From contig JAFTUK010000050.1 of NCBI GenBank assembly GCA_017466325.1, positions 1 to 63,712 on the forward strand: 63,712 nt of DNA, in the 5' to 3' direction. Below the pieces are notes generated by a model, which saw only the letters and a list, made by a program, of their open reading frames with translations, ran no database searches and had not been told where the DNA came from. The stretch is from Bacteroidaceae bacterium. Its GTDB lineage: Bacteria > Bacteroidota > Bacteroidia > Bacteroidales > Bacteroidaceae. Positions 43,258 to 54,379 of this stretch are shown here, piece by piece. The position numbers and the translations under genes were made by a program. Numbering within the stretch: the first letter of the stretch is position 1; each line of letters begins with the position of its first letter.

Positions 43258-44355
43258 TCATTTACCCTCAGCATAGCGCTTGGCCTGCTCGCGGATAAGT
43301 TCCTCGTCGTCAAAGTAGGTTATCTTCATGGCCTTGCGCACCTCATCCATAGTCTCAATGGCAGCCTGACGGGCCTTTTCGCAACCCTTACGCAAAATCT
43401 CGTAGATGGCGGGAATGTCCTTCTGGAGTTCCAGACGACGCTCGCGGATGGGAGTGAGGCGGTCGTTCAGCACATTGTAAAGGAACTTCTTGCAGGTTCC
43501 GTCACCCAAGCCGCCACGGGTGTAGTGAGCCTTCAGTTCGTCAAGGTTTTGGTACTCGGGGAGGTACTTCTGGAAGTCCTCGTCGGTACAGAAAGCATCC
43601 AGATAAGTGAAGACTGTATTACCCTCAAGGTGACCGGGCTGCTCAATGTGGATGTGCTCGGGATCGGTGTACATGCTGTTCACCTTCTTCTTCAGTTCCT
43701 TGGCAGTATCGCTCAGATAGATGCAGTTGCCCAGCGACTTTGACATCTTGGCCTTGCCGTCGGTACCAGGAAGGCGCAGGCATGCCGCATTGTCGGGAAG
43801 CATGATGTTGGGCTCTACCAGAGTCTCGCCGTATATATTATTGAAGCGGCGCACTATCTCGCGGCTCTGTTCCAACATGGGTTCCTGGTCCTGACCAGCA
43901 GGAACGGTGGTAGCCTTGAACAAAGCAATGTCGGCCGCCTGGCTTATTGGATAAGTGAAGAAGCCCACGGGAATGCTCTCACCAGCAAAGCCACGCATCT
44001 GCACTTCAGTCTTCACCGTGGGATTGCGTTGCAGGCGTGACACGGACACGAGATCCATGAAGTAGAACGACAATTCGCAGAGTTCGGGTATCTGGCTCTG
44101 TATGAAAATAGTCACCTTCTCGGGATCAAGTCCGCAAGCCAGATAGTCCAGTGCCACTTCTATGACGTTCTGGCGCACCTTCTCAGGATTGTCAATATTG
44201 TCCGTCAGCGCCTGGGCGTCGGCAATGAAGACATACATCTTGTCGTAATTGCCCTCGTTCTGCAACTCCACACGACGACGGAGACTACCCACATAATGTC
44301 CTATATGCAGACGACCTGTGGGACGGTCGCCTGTGAGTATGATTCTATTATTCAT
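43258..44355 (-). CDS. trpS: Tryptophan-tRNA ligase
   Basis: 365 residues from ATG at 44355 (MNNRIILTGDRPTGRLHIGHYVG); the upstream frame to 44382 adds MLPSLFSKE, which overlaps the ompA terminator and is unlikely. Class I motifs: TGRLHIGHYVG for HIGH, and AKMSKSLGN for KMSKS (about residue 200). DxxQ-type PAGQDQEPMLEQSR is the dimer/ATP region. It charges tRNA-Trp in the cytoplasm. The gene sits between two OmpA paralogues, suggesting that one ompA copy was duplicated across it or that trpS was inserted between them. Confidence 0.95.
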   Translation of the reverse strand: MNNRIILTGDRPTGRLHIGHYVGSLRRRVELQNEGNYDKMYVFIADAQALTDNIDNPEKVRQNVIEVALDYLACGLDPEKVTIFIQSQIPELCELSFYFMDLVSVSRLQRNPTVKTEVQMRGFAGESIPVGFFTYPISQAADIALFKATTVPAGQDQEPMLEQSREIVRRFNNIYGETLVEPNIMLPDNAACLRLPGTDGKAKMSKSLGNCIYLSDTAKELKKKVNSMYTDPEHIHIEQPGHLEGNTVFTYLDAFCTDEDFQKYLPEYQNLDELKAHYTRGGLGDGTCKKFLYNVLNDRLTPIRERRLELQKDIPAIYEILRKGCEKARQAAIETMDEVRKAMKITYFDDEELIREQAKRYAEGK

Positions 44356-44371
44356 CTCTTTAGAAAACAAA

Positions 44372-44399
44372 GAGGGAAGCAATACATGTCGCTTCCCTC
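44372..44399 (-). terminator. Terminator hairpin for ompA-like gene 2
   Basis: GAGGGAAGC (44372-44380) pairs perfectly with GCTTCCCTC (44391-44399) around a 10-nt loop. On the minus strand it is followed by TTTGTTTTC, and lies 29 bp after the stop at 44428. Confidence 0.8.
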
Positions 44400-44427
44400 C
44401 ATTATAATATTAATAACCTGTATCGTA

Positions 44428-45612
44428 TTACTTCAAAGTAACAACTACGCGACGGTTGTAAGAAATGGGAGTCAGGTCCTTAACGCCACCCTTACCTACG
44501 ACCTCAATCTTATCACGGCTTACACCCATCTTAACCAGTTCTGCAGCTACAGCCTCAGCACGGCGCTCAGAGAGTTTCTGGTTATAACTTGCGCTGCCAG
44601 TCTTAGAATCGGCATAACCAGTAACCACAATAGTCTTGCCAGAAGACTTAGCGCATTCAGCCAATTCCTTAACATTAACCAAATCCTTCTTGGAAGCAAT
44701 TCTGCTCTTGTTGATATTAAAGAATACAGAAGCACTGCTTGCAACAATCTCGGTCACCTGAGTAACAGCCTCGGGGCACTTGTGGTTCTTGATCATAGCC
44801 TGCAGACGCTCGTTCTCTGCCTGCTGGTCAGCCAAAGATGCATTCAGCGCATCAAGCTGAGCCTTGTTCATAGCCATGATGGCATCAATATCAGGAGCAT
44901 TGTCCCAACCTACCTTGCCAAGGTTGAAACCACAACCTACACTCCAGCCAATCTGCCAATCGCGAGTACCCAGTCCTGCAGTATTAGCACCTACACCAGA
45001 TACGCTTGATGCATCAATACCATCCATATCGCTTTCACCCATATTTGCATAGATATCCAAATTGATATGGAAACGCTTGGTAATATTGAAAGTATTCAAC
45101 CAACCGGCACCAACCAAAACAGAATTTCTTGCAAGGAACTCTGTATTATGCTGCCAACCTACACTTCCGTAGAAGATTGTGTTCCATACACGTGGTTTAT
45201 ATCCTGCAAACAAGTTGTGCAAGTTCAGCATTGGCTGCAGGCTAATATTAAACTGATTGTACAAAGGATTTACTTCGTTACCTACAAGAGAACTCTCAGG
45301 ACCATTCACCTGAGTACCCCATGCAGCACCGATCTTTGCGCGCATACCGAAAGAAGGAGTTGCCCACTTACCCACGGCCACATGGAAACCCCAGTTACCA
45401 CGATCACAAATGAAAGGATTACCGCTAACACCTACTTCCTGGTCGGAATAGTTGCTGATATAATCTCCTCCGAAATCAATAAACCAATTATCCCAAAAAC
45501 CATTGGTAACGACCTTGTGCTTCTGAGTTGGAATCTCGGTAGTTGTTGTCTCCTGAGCCATCACTCCTGTAGACATGCCAGCAATAGCCAGCAGAAGCAT
45601 GATTTTCTTCAT
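44428..45612 (-). CDS. OmpA family outer-membrane protein 2
   Basis: 394 residues with signal peptide MKKIMLLLAIAGMSTGVMAQ and the same architecture as the 41903-43108 protein: barrel, coiled linker AQLDALNASLADQQAENERLQ, then OmpA domain with TGYADSKTGSASYNQKLSERRAEAV. The two share most of the barrel and domain (NLHNLFAGYKPRVWNTIFYG, CGFNLGKVGWDNAPDI), so they are recent paralogues. They differ mainly in the loop segments (about residues 85-105 and 190-215), which face outside. It is transcribed alone with its own promoter and terminator. Confidence 0.93.
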   Translation of the reverse strand: MKKIMLLLAIAGMSTGVMAQETTTTEIPTQKHKVVTNGFWDNWFIDFGGDYISNYSDQEVGVSGNPFICDRGNWGFHVAVGKWATPSFGMRAKIGAAWGTQVNGPESSLVGNEVNPLYNQFNISLQPMLNLHNLFAGYKPRVWNTIFYGSVGWQHNTEFLARNSVLVGAGWLNTFNITKRFHINLDIYANMGESDMDGIDASSVSGVGANTAGLGTRDWQIGWSVGCGFNLGKVGWDNAPDIDAIMAMNKAQLDALNASLADQQAENERLQAMIKNHKCPEAVTQVTEIVASSASVFFNINKSRIASKKDLVNVKELAECAKSSGKTIVVTGYADSKTGSASYNQKLSERRAEAVAAELVKMGVSRDKIEVVGKGGVKDLTPISYNRRVVVTLK

Positions 45613-45696
45613 AAAATAAATTATTATATTGTTATTACTATATCACTTTTAAAACATGATCTTTACGAATGACTCGTATATACACATTTTTCGATG

Positions 45697-45704
45697 CAAA
45701 GTTA
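45697..45704 (-). promoter_or_regulatory. -7 promoter box for ompA-like gene 2
   Basis: The minus strand reads TAACTTTG, preceded by ATTG about 18 bp upstream. The leader would be about 80 nt, long for this genome. AT-rich DNA fills the rest of the gap to mutL. Confidence 0.55.
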
Positions 45705-45778
45705 CAAAAAATATTATTAACTCAATATATTTTTGAGAAAAATAGTTTTTTTTGCTATAATTATTGTTATTTTTTATG

Positions 45779-47614
45779 CTATACGAACATTTTTTGAATA
45801 CTTTCTTGCTTCAATAACACTATAATAGTCTTACCATCAGGCGTTAGACTTGGATTTGAACTTTTCAACAAATCGGACATCAAGATATCCATTTCATCTT
45901 GGTTAAGAACCTGACCAGCAACAATGGCAGCAGATTTAGCCAAAGAGAGTGCTATTCGATGCCTATAGGCAGAAATATCAAACTTACCTCCATCACAAGC
46001 AGAAGCGACCATGCTCTGTAGTAACGCCTGAGGAGAAAGTCCTTCTACGCCAGAAGGCAAACCATTGATTGAAAAACTTCCACCACCAATAGGCGTCACA
46101 TCAAAACCAAGATGGTGCAAATCATCCATTATTTGTTCTAACACATGGGCATCAGATGGAGGTAACGTCAGAAGTTCCGGGAATAACAGTCCTTGGCTGA
46201 CATTTTCTTGCTTCGACATCTGGCCAGTGTACCTGTCATACAAAATACGCACATGGGCACGATGCTGGTCTATTATCATTAATCCGGAGTTAGTTGCGGA
46301 AATTATGTACTGTCCCTTATACTGAAAATGCATACTGCCAACCTCCTCCCTGACAAAATAATCATCAGAGAACATAGTTGGCTGTTCCATTTGGTTTCCC
46401 TTATCTACACTTGAGGACAAATTGCCATACAAACTTGCCCAGTCACCCATATCGCTTTTGGAACGCGTAACGCCTAAAACGGTTTCCGAGAATGATTCTT
46501 TTCTCGCAGTAAACGGATTATATGTAGAATCAACAACTATCTTTGGAGCTTTGACCTCATCTTGTCGCTCTCCCATCACTGGTATTTCGGTTTCTACTGC
46601 CTGATCAAAATCAATAGTAGGGACAGCACTGAATCGCCCTAGCGACTCCTTGGTGCCGGCATGGATAATCTGCCATATCGCTGGTTCATTCTCAAACTTT
46701 ATCTCGGTCTTTGTGGGACTGATGTTGACGTCAATGTTGGCAGGGTCTATGGTTAGATACAGGAAATAGGGCACCTGTTCGCCTTCAGGGACAAGACCAT
46801 TGAAGGCTTCCGCTACCGCCTTGGCAAAATAAGGATGGCGCATATATCTGCCGTTGACAAAGAAATACTGGCGTGCTCCCTTTTTCTTGGAAGACTCGGG
46901 ACGTCCGACAAAACCGGTTATCCTAACCAGACTTGTATCCACATCCACTGCCACAAGGTCGTCGCCAATCTTCTTGCCGAATATGTCTACTATACGTCTG
47001 CGGAGGTTTGAAGACATCAAACGGACCGACGTAGTTCCGTCACACGTCAGACTGAAGGACACCGAGGGGTTTACAAGAGCGATGCGCTCAAACTCCTGCA
47101 TGATGTTGTTCAACTCTGTTTGGTTGGACTTGAGGAACTTTCGGCGTGCCGGAATGTTGAAAAAAAGGTTGCGCACCTCAAAGTTGGCACCCACGGCACA
47201 GACGCATGGCTGCTGATCCAGAACACGGCCTCCTTCTATCTCAAGGCGTGTGCCCAACTCGGAGTCAAGGGTACGTGTTTGCAACGTAACCTGGGAAACG
47301 GCAACGATGGAAGGCAGGGCCTCGCCACGGAAACCCATAGTGCGAAGAGTAAAAAGATCTTCGGCCTTGGTTATCTTGCTGGTGGCATGACGTTCAAAGG
47401 CCAGACGTGCATCCGTCTCGCTCATTCCCTTGCCGTCGTCTATCACCTGTATGCAAGTGCGGCCGGCATCCTGTACATACACATCAATGGTTCCGGCACC
47501 TGCGTCGACTGAATTCTCCACAAGTTCCTTGATGACAGAAGCAGGGCGCTGAATCACCTCACCGGCTGCTATCTGATTGGCGACAGAATCTGGCAGAAGA
47601 TGAACTATATCCAT
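45779..47614 (-). CDS. mutL: DNA mismatch repair protein MutL
   Basis: 611 residues. The GHKL ATPase N-terminus shows ELVENSVDAGAGTIDV, DDGKGM and TMGFRGEALPSI (residues 29-105). The C-terminal dimerisation domain is present. The metal-binding endonuclease motif, normally DQHA(x)2E(x)4E, appears as DQHRAHVRILYD, and the CPHGRP-like end motif reads TPDGKT. The endonuclease site therefore looks lost. MutL links MutS to downstream repair; without its own nicking it would need another strand signal. It is last in the guaB-ppi-surA-ostA run, 13 bp after a small membrane protein gene. Confidence 0.95.
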   Translation of the reverse strand: MDIVHLLPDSVANQIAAGEVIQRPASVIKELVENSVDAGAGTIDVYVQDAGRTCIQVIDDGKGMSETDARLAFERHATSKITKAEDLFTLRTMGFRGEALPSIVAVSQVTLQTRTLDSELGTRLEIEGGRVLDQQPCVCAVGANFEVRNLFFNIPARRKFLKSNQTELNNIMQEFERIALVNPSVSFSLTCDGTTSVRLMSSNLRRRIVDIFGKKIGDDLVAVDVDTSLVRITGFVGRPESSKKKGARQYFFVNGRYMRHPYFAKAVAEAFNGLVPEGEQVPYFLYLTIDPANIDVNISPTKTEIKFENEPAIWQIIHAGTKESLGRFSAVPTIDFDQAVETEIPVMGERQDEVKAPKIVVDSTYNPFTARKESFSETVLGVTRSKSDMGDWASLYGNLSSSVDKGNQMEQPTMFSDDYFVREEVGSMHFQYKGQYIISATNSGLMIIDQHRAHVRILYDRYTGQMSKQENVSQGLLFPELLTLPPSDAHVLEQIMDDLHHLGFDVTPIGGGSFSINGLPSGVEGLSPQALLQSMVASACDGGKFDISAYRHRIALSLAKSAAIVAGQVLNQDEMDILMSDLLKSSNPSLTPDGKTIIVLLKQESIQKMFV

Positions 47615-47626
47615 GTTCCGGGAATC

Positions 47627-47929
47627 CTAAAAACGTATGTTTCCTGTCATTATCCAACGCAAAAGCATAAATAGCAGGATGATGACAACCAAGGCTACGG
47701 GCCACTTAATCAGGCCACGACCTCCCTCGGCATACCTCTTGGCACGCGGAGTATACTCGGAGAACTTGCCCCTGAAACGATTCTGTGTATAGTCATCCTG
47801 TGCCGGAGGCAACTCGCCGGTTTCACGCTTATAGTCGTTGACCAGTTTCTCCAGCTTCTCCTTGCGTTCGTCCGTATATATGCTGACACGCCTAAATCTC
47901 CTTGGCTCCCGAGTCTTGAACAATCCCAT
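47627..47929 (-). CDS. Small membrane-anchored protein (100 aa)
   Basis: 100 residues. The N-terminal part is basic and helical (FRRVSIYTDERKEKLEKLVNDYKRE), the middle is polar (PPAQDDYTQNRFRGKFSEYTPRAKR), and there is one C-terminal transmembrane helix (WPVALVVIILLFMLLRWI). Conserved hypotheticals of this shape occur between ostA-like and mutL genes in Bacteroidales. It overlaps the OstA-like gene by 38 bp and ends 13 bp before mutL, so co-expression is certain in practice. Function is unknown; the neighbours suggest envelope assembly. Confidence 0.7.
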   Translation of the reverse strand: MGLFKTREPRRFRRVSIYTDERKEKLEKLVNDYKRETGELPPAQDDYTQNRFRGKFSEYTPRAKRYAEGGRGLIKWPVALVVIILLFMLLRWIMTGNIRF

Positions 47930-49577
47930 GTTTCTTCTTTTTATTATCTAACTTCTGTAAAGGCACCTTACGTTGCACACTCTTTTTCAATTCCGACCCC
48001 TTCGACTTGCCTCTCCAAACGAAAATATCCTGTGGACTTAAAGGACGGACATAGTCAAACCATTGAAAGTTCTCCAGAAAGCGCACGTTGGCAGGAATCA
48101 TCGGGATAGGATAGAAGGTTCCCGTGGCCGCCGGCATCCATATCTTGCGTATCTTCCGGTTCTCGCCCATGAACATCTTCATCTCGGTACTCTCTATGTG
48201 GTTCATGGCCACCATCAGACTATCCTCGTCCAGCGGGAAATAATTGACAATAACGTTTCCTATTACGTGCGTCATCTTCAGTTCCCCATTCTCCATATAG
48301 GAATGCATCTCATGACCGGACACCTGATTGTAGTGCAGGCTGTCCATCCTTTCACAGGAAAGAGTTTGGCGCAGGACATAGATGCTGTCTATCGTACTGT
48401 CATTCATGAAGGCCTGTATCTCCTCGCCAAGCAACTGCTGGGAACCTGTCCACACAATTGGGTCTTTGTACATTATCATCATGGAATCCTTGGTAGTATA
48501 GAACAAGGAATCGCACACCCCTTGCATATCCTTGCGATACATACGCACATGATGGAAGGCGTGCATGGTCCTGTATACCGAGTCCGTCTTTATGTTGAAG
48601 GTGTACATCTTGATACTGTCGGCATGCATATACATCGTGTCCGCTCCCTGCGAGAAATCCAGTATACATGCAGAGTCCGTACCAAGACTATATCCCATCT
48701 TGTCGTCATAATAACAGTAATTGCCCGTCATGGCATTCTTGTTCAGCACATCTGTATAGATCACATTGCCGAACGCTTCGCCTATGGAGTCCACACTGTT
48801 CCACACAATGCTGTCGCCAATCAGTTTCTTGCCATCATTACTCATCTCGCTACGATTCAACAAAGTCAGGTCGTTGTTCTTGGAATTCATATAGCCAAGT
48901 TCCGTATAGATATGGCAACCGCCATCGTCTATGGTACTCGGTCCTCTTGCATTTGCCACGGAAGTAACCGTATTATAATATAAGGTATCGGTAAGCAGCG
49001 TGGTACGTGCCTTTTGCGGAGGAGCCGGACTGACAAGATGTACATTATAGTTAAACACCGCAACCTTTGTTTCGGGACGGTATTCTCCCCAGTCGGAAGT
49101 CATGTCGTTGTCCGAAGTTACGATACGTCCTCCTTCAAAAAAGTAACCCACATTATAAAGGCGGTCATAATCCAACGAGTCGGTATAAAGCGTCGTCTTG
49201 CCATGTACCAAAACCACGTTGTTGCGAACACGAGCCAACTTGTCCAACCCGTTGTAATACAACACATCTCCTGTCAGACTCAGTGTATCACCCTGTACCA
49301 TTCGGACATTACCAAAGGCATCCATACTGTTGGAAGCCTCGTAAAACAGGGCACTGTCGCAGTACATGAGCACCTCGTCATGGCGGAACTGCACATTACC
49401 GACCAGTATCTGCGCCCTGGCATCTATATCAGTATCGTGATACAATCTGTCGGAGTGCAGGAGATGAACCCTGCTCTCTTCCTGTGCCCATACCATCCTC
49501 GGAAGGAAGGAGGACACAATAAAGATCAGTATGAAGAAATTCTTTCTCAAAGAAAAACCGTAATGCAGTGACAACAC
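47892..49577 (-). CDS. OstA-like protein (LptA/OstA N-terminal domain)
   Basis: 561 residues with a signal peptide (LRKNFFILIFIVSSFLPRMVWAQ). Repeating beta-strand units follow, such as GNVQFRHDEVLMYCDSALFY and GNVRMVQGDTLSLTGDVLYY, the hallmark of the OstA/LptA fold that binds lipid A during LPS export. A longer C-terminal part continues the same pattern. It probably forms a periplasmic bridge or part of one. Its gene sits directly after surA (1-bp gap), as in other Bacteroidales, so the unit couples outer-membrane protein folding with LPS transport. Confidence 0.82.
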   Translation of the reverse strand: MLSLHYGFSLRKNFFILIFIVSSFLPRMVWAQEESRVHLLHSDRLYHDTDIDARAQILVGNVQFRHDEVLMYCDSALFYEASNSMDAFGNVRMVQGDTLSLTGDVLYYNGLDKLARVRNNVVLVHGKTTLYTDSLDYDRLYNVGYFFEGGRIVTSDNDMTSDWGEYRPETKVAVFNYNVHLVSPAPPQKARTTLLTDTLYYNTVTSVANARGPSTIDDGGCHIYTELGYMNSKNNDLTLLNRSEMSNDGKKLIGDSIVWNSVDSIGEAFGNVIYTDVLNKNAMTGNYCYYDDKMGYSLGTDSACILDFSQGADTMYMHADSIKMYTFNIKTDSVYRTMHAFHHVRMYRKDMQGVCDSLFYTTKDSMMIMYKDPIVWTGSQQLLGEEIQAFMNDSTIDSIYVLRQTLSCERMDSLHYNQVSGHEMHSYMENGELKMTHVIGNVIVNYFPLDEDSLMVAMNHIESTEMKMFMGENRKIRKIWMPAATGTFYPIPMIPANVRFLENFQWFDYVRPLSPQDIFVWRGKSKGSELKKSVQRKVPLQKLDNKKKKHGIVQDSGAKEI

Positions 49578-49578
49578 T

Positions 49579-50925
49579 CTATTTCACCCATCCGGGATAC
49601 ATGAAGTCGCACTCGCCCCACCCCTGCTTTATGCGCACATAGGTGCTCTTCTGCTTCTCGCGAATCCACTTCTGGATAACCTCCTCGCTCTTGCGAGCCT
49701 CAACAGCACCCTTAAGAATCTGGAAATCCTCGGTAACTGACGCCCTATGAGCAGGGATACGGTTCTTCAACTTCACTATGGCACACACCTCACGTCCACG
49801 CCTGTCAATCATAGTAAAGGGTTTGGAAATCTCGCCTATCTCCATGTCATTGACTATGCGGGAAACCTCACCAGGCAAGTCGCCCATCTCGAAGCGTGTG
49901 GTACGCTCGCCGGTTTCCTGATCGGTGTTCACCATGATACCATGATTATTGCGGGTATCCTTGTCGTCAGATATCTCCTGAGCACCTATCTCAAAGGTAA
50001 ACTTACCCTCCTTGATGTCCGCAGATATCGAGTCAAGTCGGGCCAGGCATGCATCCACGTCCTTCTGCTCCACCTCGGGACGGCGCAGGATGTGGCGCGC
50101 ACGGATCTTGTCACCACGAACCTCTATCAACTGTATGATATGGAAACCGTATTCACTCTGCACCACCTTGCTGACCTTGTTGGGGTCTGTCAATGAGAAG
50201 GCTACATTGGCGAATGCAGGGTCCATATCGGCCTTGCCAAAGAAACCGAGGTCACCACCCTGACGGGCAGAACCTTCATCCTCGCTGAACATGCGCGCCA
50301 AAGCAGAGAAACTGGTTGTTCCACTTGTAACACGCTCCGACCAGCCTCTCAACTGCTCCTTCACACGTTCAATTTCCTCGCGTGTGATTCTGGGATGCTG
50401 CACCAGAATCTGTACCTCCACCTGAGTGGGGATAAAAGGCAGACTGTCCTCGGGCATGTTCTTATAATGACGGCGCACCTCGGCAGGAGTAGCCTTGACA
50501 TCCTTTGTCAGGCTGCGGCGCACCTCTTGAGTAAGCAACTCGGCACGGATTTGTTCAAACAAGTCCTCGCGTATCATATTCATGGGCATGCGCATGTATT
50601 CCTCCAACTTCTCCTTGCTGCCTGCCATCAATACCTTTTCGTTAATCTTGGCCTCAACATGACGGTTCACATCCGCATCGCTCACAGTGATACTGTCAAG
50701 CTCTGCCTGATGCAAGAAGAGCTTCTGTACGGCCAACTGCTCCGGTATCACACAATATGGGTTACCTTTTATAGTATTACCGTAATCATTGCGTATACGT
50801 TCTACTTCCGAACGCAGGATAGCCTCATCGCCTACCACCCAGACAACCTCATCCACGACATCGTTCTGGGAGAATGATACTGCTGTCTGCAGGGCAACGA
50901 GAGCCAGACATATAAACTTCTTCAT
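49579..50925 (-). CDS. surA: SurA-type periplasmic peptidyl-prolyl isomerase
   Basis: 448 residues with signal peptide MKKFICLALVALQTAVSFSQ. An N-terminal chaperone domain (DEVVWVVGDEAILRSEVERI) is followed by two parvulin domains (about residues 175-275 and 285-390), with the typical GGDLGFFGKADMDPAFANVAFSL in the first. It helps fold outer-membrane proteins. It lies between a second parvulin-type gene upstream (12-bp gap) and the OstA-like gene downstream (1-bp gap), within the guaB-mutL block. Confidence 0.9.
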   Translation of the reverse strand: MKKFICLALVALQTAVSFSQNDVVDEVVWVVGDEAILRSEVERIRNDYGNTIKGNPYCVIPEQLAVQKLFLHQAELDSITVSDADVNRHVEAKINEKVLMAGSKEKLEEYMRMPMNMIREDLFEQIRAELLTQEVRRSLTKDVKATPAEVRRHYKNMPEDSLPFIPTQVEVQILVQHPRITREEIERVKEQLRGWSERVTSGTTSFSALARMFSEDEGSARQGGDLGFFGKADMDPAFANVAFSLTDPNKVSKVVQSEYGFHIIQLIEVRGDKIRARHILRRPEVEQKDVDACLARLDSISADIKEGKFTFEIGAQEISDDKDTRNNHGIMVNTDQETGERTTRFEMGDLPGEVSRIVNDMEIGEISKPFTMIDRRGREVCAIVKLKNRIPAHRASVTEDFQILKGAVEARKSEEVIQKWIREKQKSTYVRIKQGWGECDFMYPGWVK

Positions 50926-50937
50926 TTACAGCTTTTA

Positions 50938-52374
50938 TCAATGATTATTAACCGTAGAAAGCACGTCCTCGAAGATTACAACGGGATACTTTTTGCGAAG
51001 ACCATCCACGTATTTGTCCTCCTGTGCCTTCTGATAGTCCTGTACAACCTGTGCACTGACATCCGTCCACCTTGCTGGTCCCTTCTTAAGAACCTTGCCC
51101 ACACGACCGACATAGGGGAATCCGTCCAAAGGTATCACGTCCCCACCCTTCACCTTGAAGACCAAGACATCGACATTGGCATTGTCGCCCTTGGCAAACA
51201 GACGCTTGTCCATACGCACAGTAACACTGTCCTTATTAAACTGCTCACGCACCATGGCAATCCACTTGCTGTCGTCCTTCTGCTTCTTCAGCATCTTGGC
51301 CACACGCTTCACGTCGGCCTTATCCTTGCAATAGTACAGCATTCCGCTGAAATGAGGATTGTCCCATGCATATACATTCTTGTTAGCCTTGAAATAGTTC
51401 TCCAGTCCTGCGGTATCCACCTTGGCAGGTTCCCATATCTTTGTGGAGCACAATTCGTACAGGAGCAGACCGTCGTGATATTCCTTGACCAGATATTTCA
51501 GTTCCTGATTATCGGCACACAGACGTTCCGTCTCCATATCAAGAATCTGTTCTGTGGTGTACTTGCCTTCATATTTCCTGACGATAGAGTCAAGGGCGTC
51601 AGTAGCCAACCGCTCGTGCACACCACGGCGCTCCATGAAGCGGTGAATTTGGGGATGCAGGGTATCGAACGGTTCCAACTGCTTGCGTTCCAACATCTTC
51701 ACTATGTGATAACCCACGGGACTGAGGAATGGTTTGCTAATCTCTCCAGGTTGCAATGCATAGGCAACATCTTCAAACTCCTTCAGGGTATTGCCGGGAC
51801 CTATCCATGGCAAAGCACCGCCTTCCCTACCTGTCTGCACGTCATCGCTCAATTCCAATGCCAGTTTGGAGAAATCAGCTCCTTGGAGCAGGGCATTGTA
51901 GATACTGTCGGCACGCATGCGCTTTTCTTCCTGCACCTTGGCGTCAGCATTCTGAGGAATAAGCATCAGGATATGCGCAGGGCGGATCAGGTCCTTGCCA
52001 CCAAGGGTCTGTACCATACCGTTATAGTAGTCCTGGCACTGCTGCTCAACAACCACTTCAGGGACGAGCAGAGGTCTGATCTGCAAATCACGGTAATGGC
52101 GGAACTCCTTTTGGAAAGAAGTGATGGTATCCATCTTGGCATCCAGAGCCGCACGCACCTTCATCTTGTAGACGGCAAACAGGTCGGCATATTCACGAAC
52201 CGTCTTCTTGTCCACTACAGCATCGGTGTTGTTCTTGTTGAAATTATATTCGAACTCACTGCGCGTAACAGGCTCGCCACCTACGGTCATCACCACAGGA
52301 TCTGATGTCTGTTGGGCAGAAACGGCAGCAACAGAAAGGCACAGGGCACAGGATGTCAGAATTTTCTTAAGCAT
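50938..52374 (-). CDS. PpiC/parvulin-type periplasmic peptidyl-prolyl isomerase
   Basis: 478 residues with signal peptide MLKKILTSCALCLSVAAVSAQ. An N-terminal SurA-like region (DPVVMTVGGEPVTRSEFEYNFNKNN) is followed by a parvulin domain (REGGALPWIGPGNTLKEFEDVAYALQPGEISKPF, about residues 185-225). The long C-terminal half is helical, with no second clear domain. It is a paralogue of the downstream surA and probably a periplasmic chaperone. The gene follows guaB with a 55-bp gap. Confidence 0.88.
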   Translation of the reverse strand: MLKKILTSCALCLSVAAVSAQQTSDPVVMTVGGEPVTRSEFEYNFNKNNTDAVVDKKTVREYADLFAVYKMKVRAALDAKMDTITSFQKEFRHYRDLQIRPLLVPEVVVEQQCQDYYNGMVQTLGGKDLIRPAHILMLIPQNADAKVQEEKRMRADSIYNALLQGADFSKLALELSDDVQTGREGGALPWIGPGNTLKEFEDVAYALQPGEISKPFLSPVGYHIVKMLERKQLEPFDTLHPQIHRFMERRGVHERLATDALDSIVRKYEGKYTTEQILDMETERLCADNQELKYLVKEYHDGLLLYELCSTKIWEPAKVDTAGLENYFKANKNVYAWDNPHFSGMLYYCKDKADVKRVAKMLKKQKDDSKWIAMVREQFNKDSVTVRMDKRLFAKGDNANVDVLVFKVKGGDVIPLDGFPYVGRVGKVLKKGPARWTDVSAQVVQDYQKAQEDKYVDGLRKKYPVVIFEDVLSTVNNH

Positions 52375-52429
52375 AGTCTTAGGTTGGCTTTTCTTGATAA
52401 AAAGTTAGAAAGGCATAAAGAGCCGTCCC

Positions 52430-54139
<1,710 letters not shown>

Positions 54140-54230
54140 TTCCAGGCCACCAAACTGCACTTGCCATATGCCCTTCCCTATCCTTCCCAAAGGGGCCATA
54201 GGGCAGGCAAGACTGCCTTTTTGTAGTCCA

Positions 54231-54279
54231 CCGGACAACGAGGGCGAGTCACCCAGGACAACAGGGACGAGCCACCCAG
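54231..54279. repeat. Dispersed GGACAAC/GGGCGAGTCA repeat, copy 2
   Basis: GGACAACGAGGGCGAGTCAC, then GGACAACAGGGACGAGCCAC, and a third GGACAACAGGG that belongs to the following hairpin. The related copy is at 779-833. Confidence 0.6.
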
Positions 54280-54322
54280 GACAACAGGGAGCCGTCCTCA
54301 ACGAGAACGGCTCCCTGTTGTC
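54280..54322 (-). terminator. 16-bp hairpin after recQ
   Basis: GACAACAGGGAGCCGT (54280-54295) pairs perfectly with ACGGCTCCCTGTTGTC (54307-54322) around an 11-nt loop, 58 bp past the recQ stop. There is no T-run. The left arm is shared with the GGACAAC repeats. Confidence 0.65.
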
Positions 54323-54379
54323 GGGGCACACAAATTATGATGCCGGCGATGCACTCCGGATGCCGGCCGCAGGAAAGCC

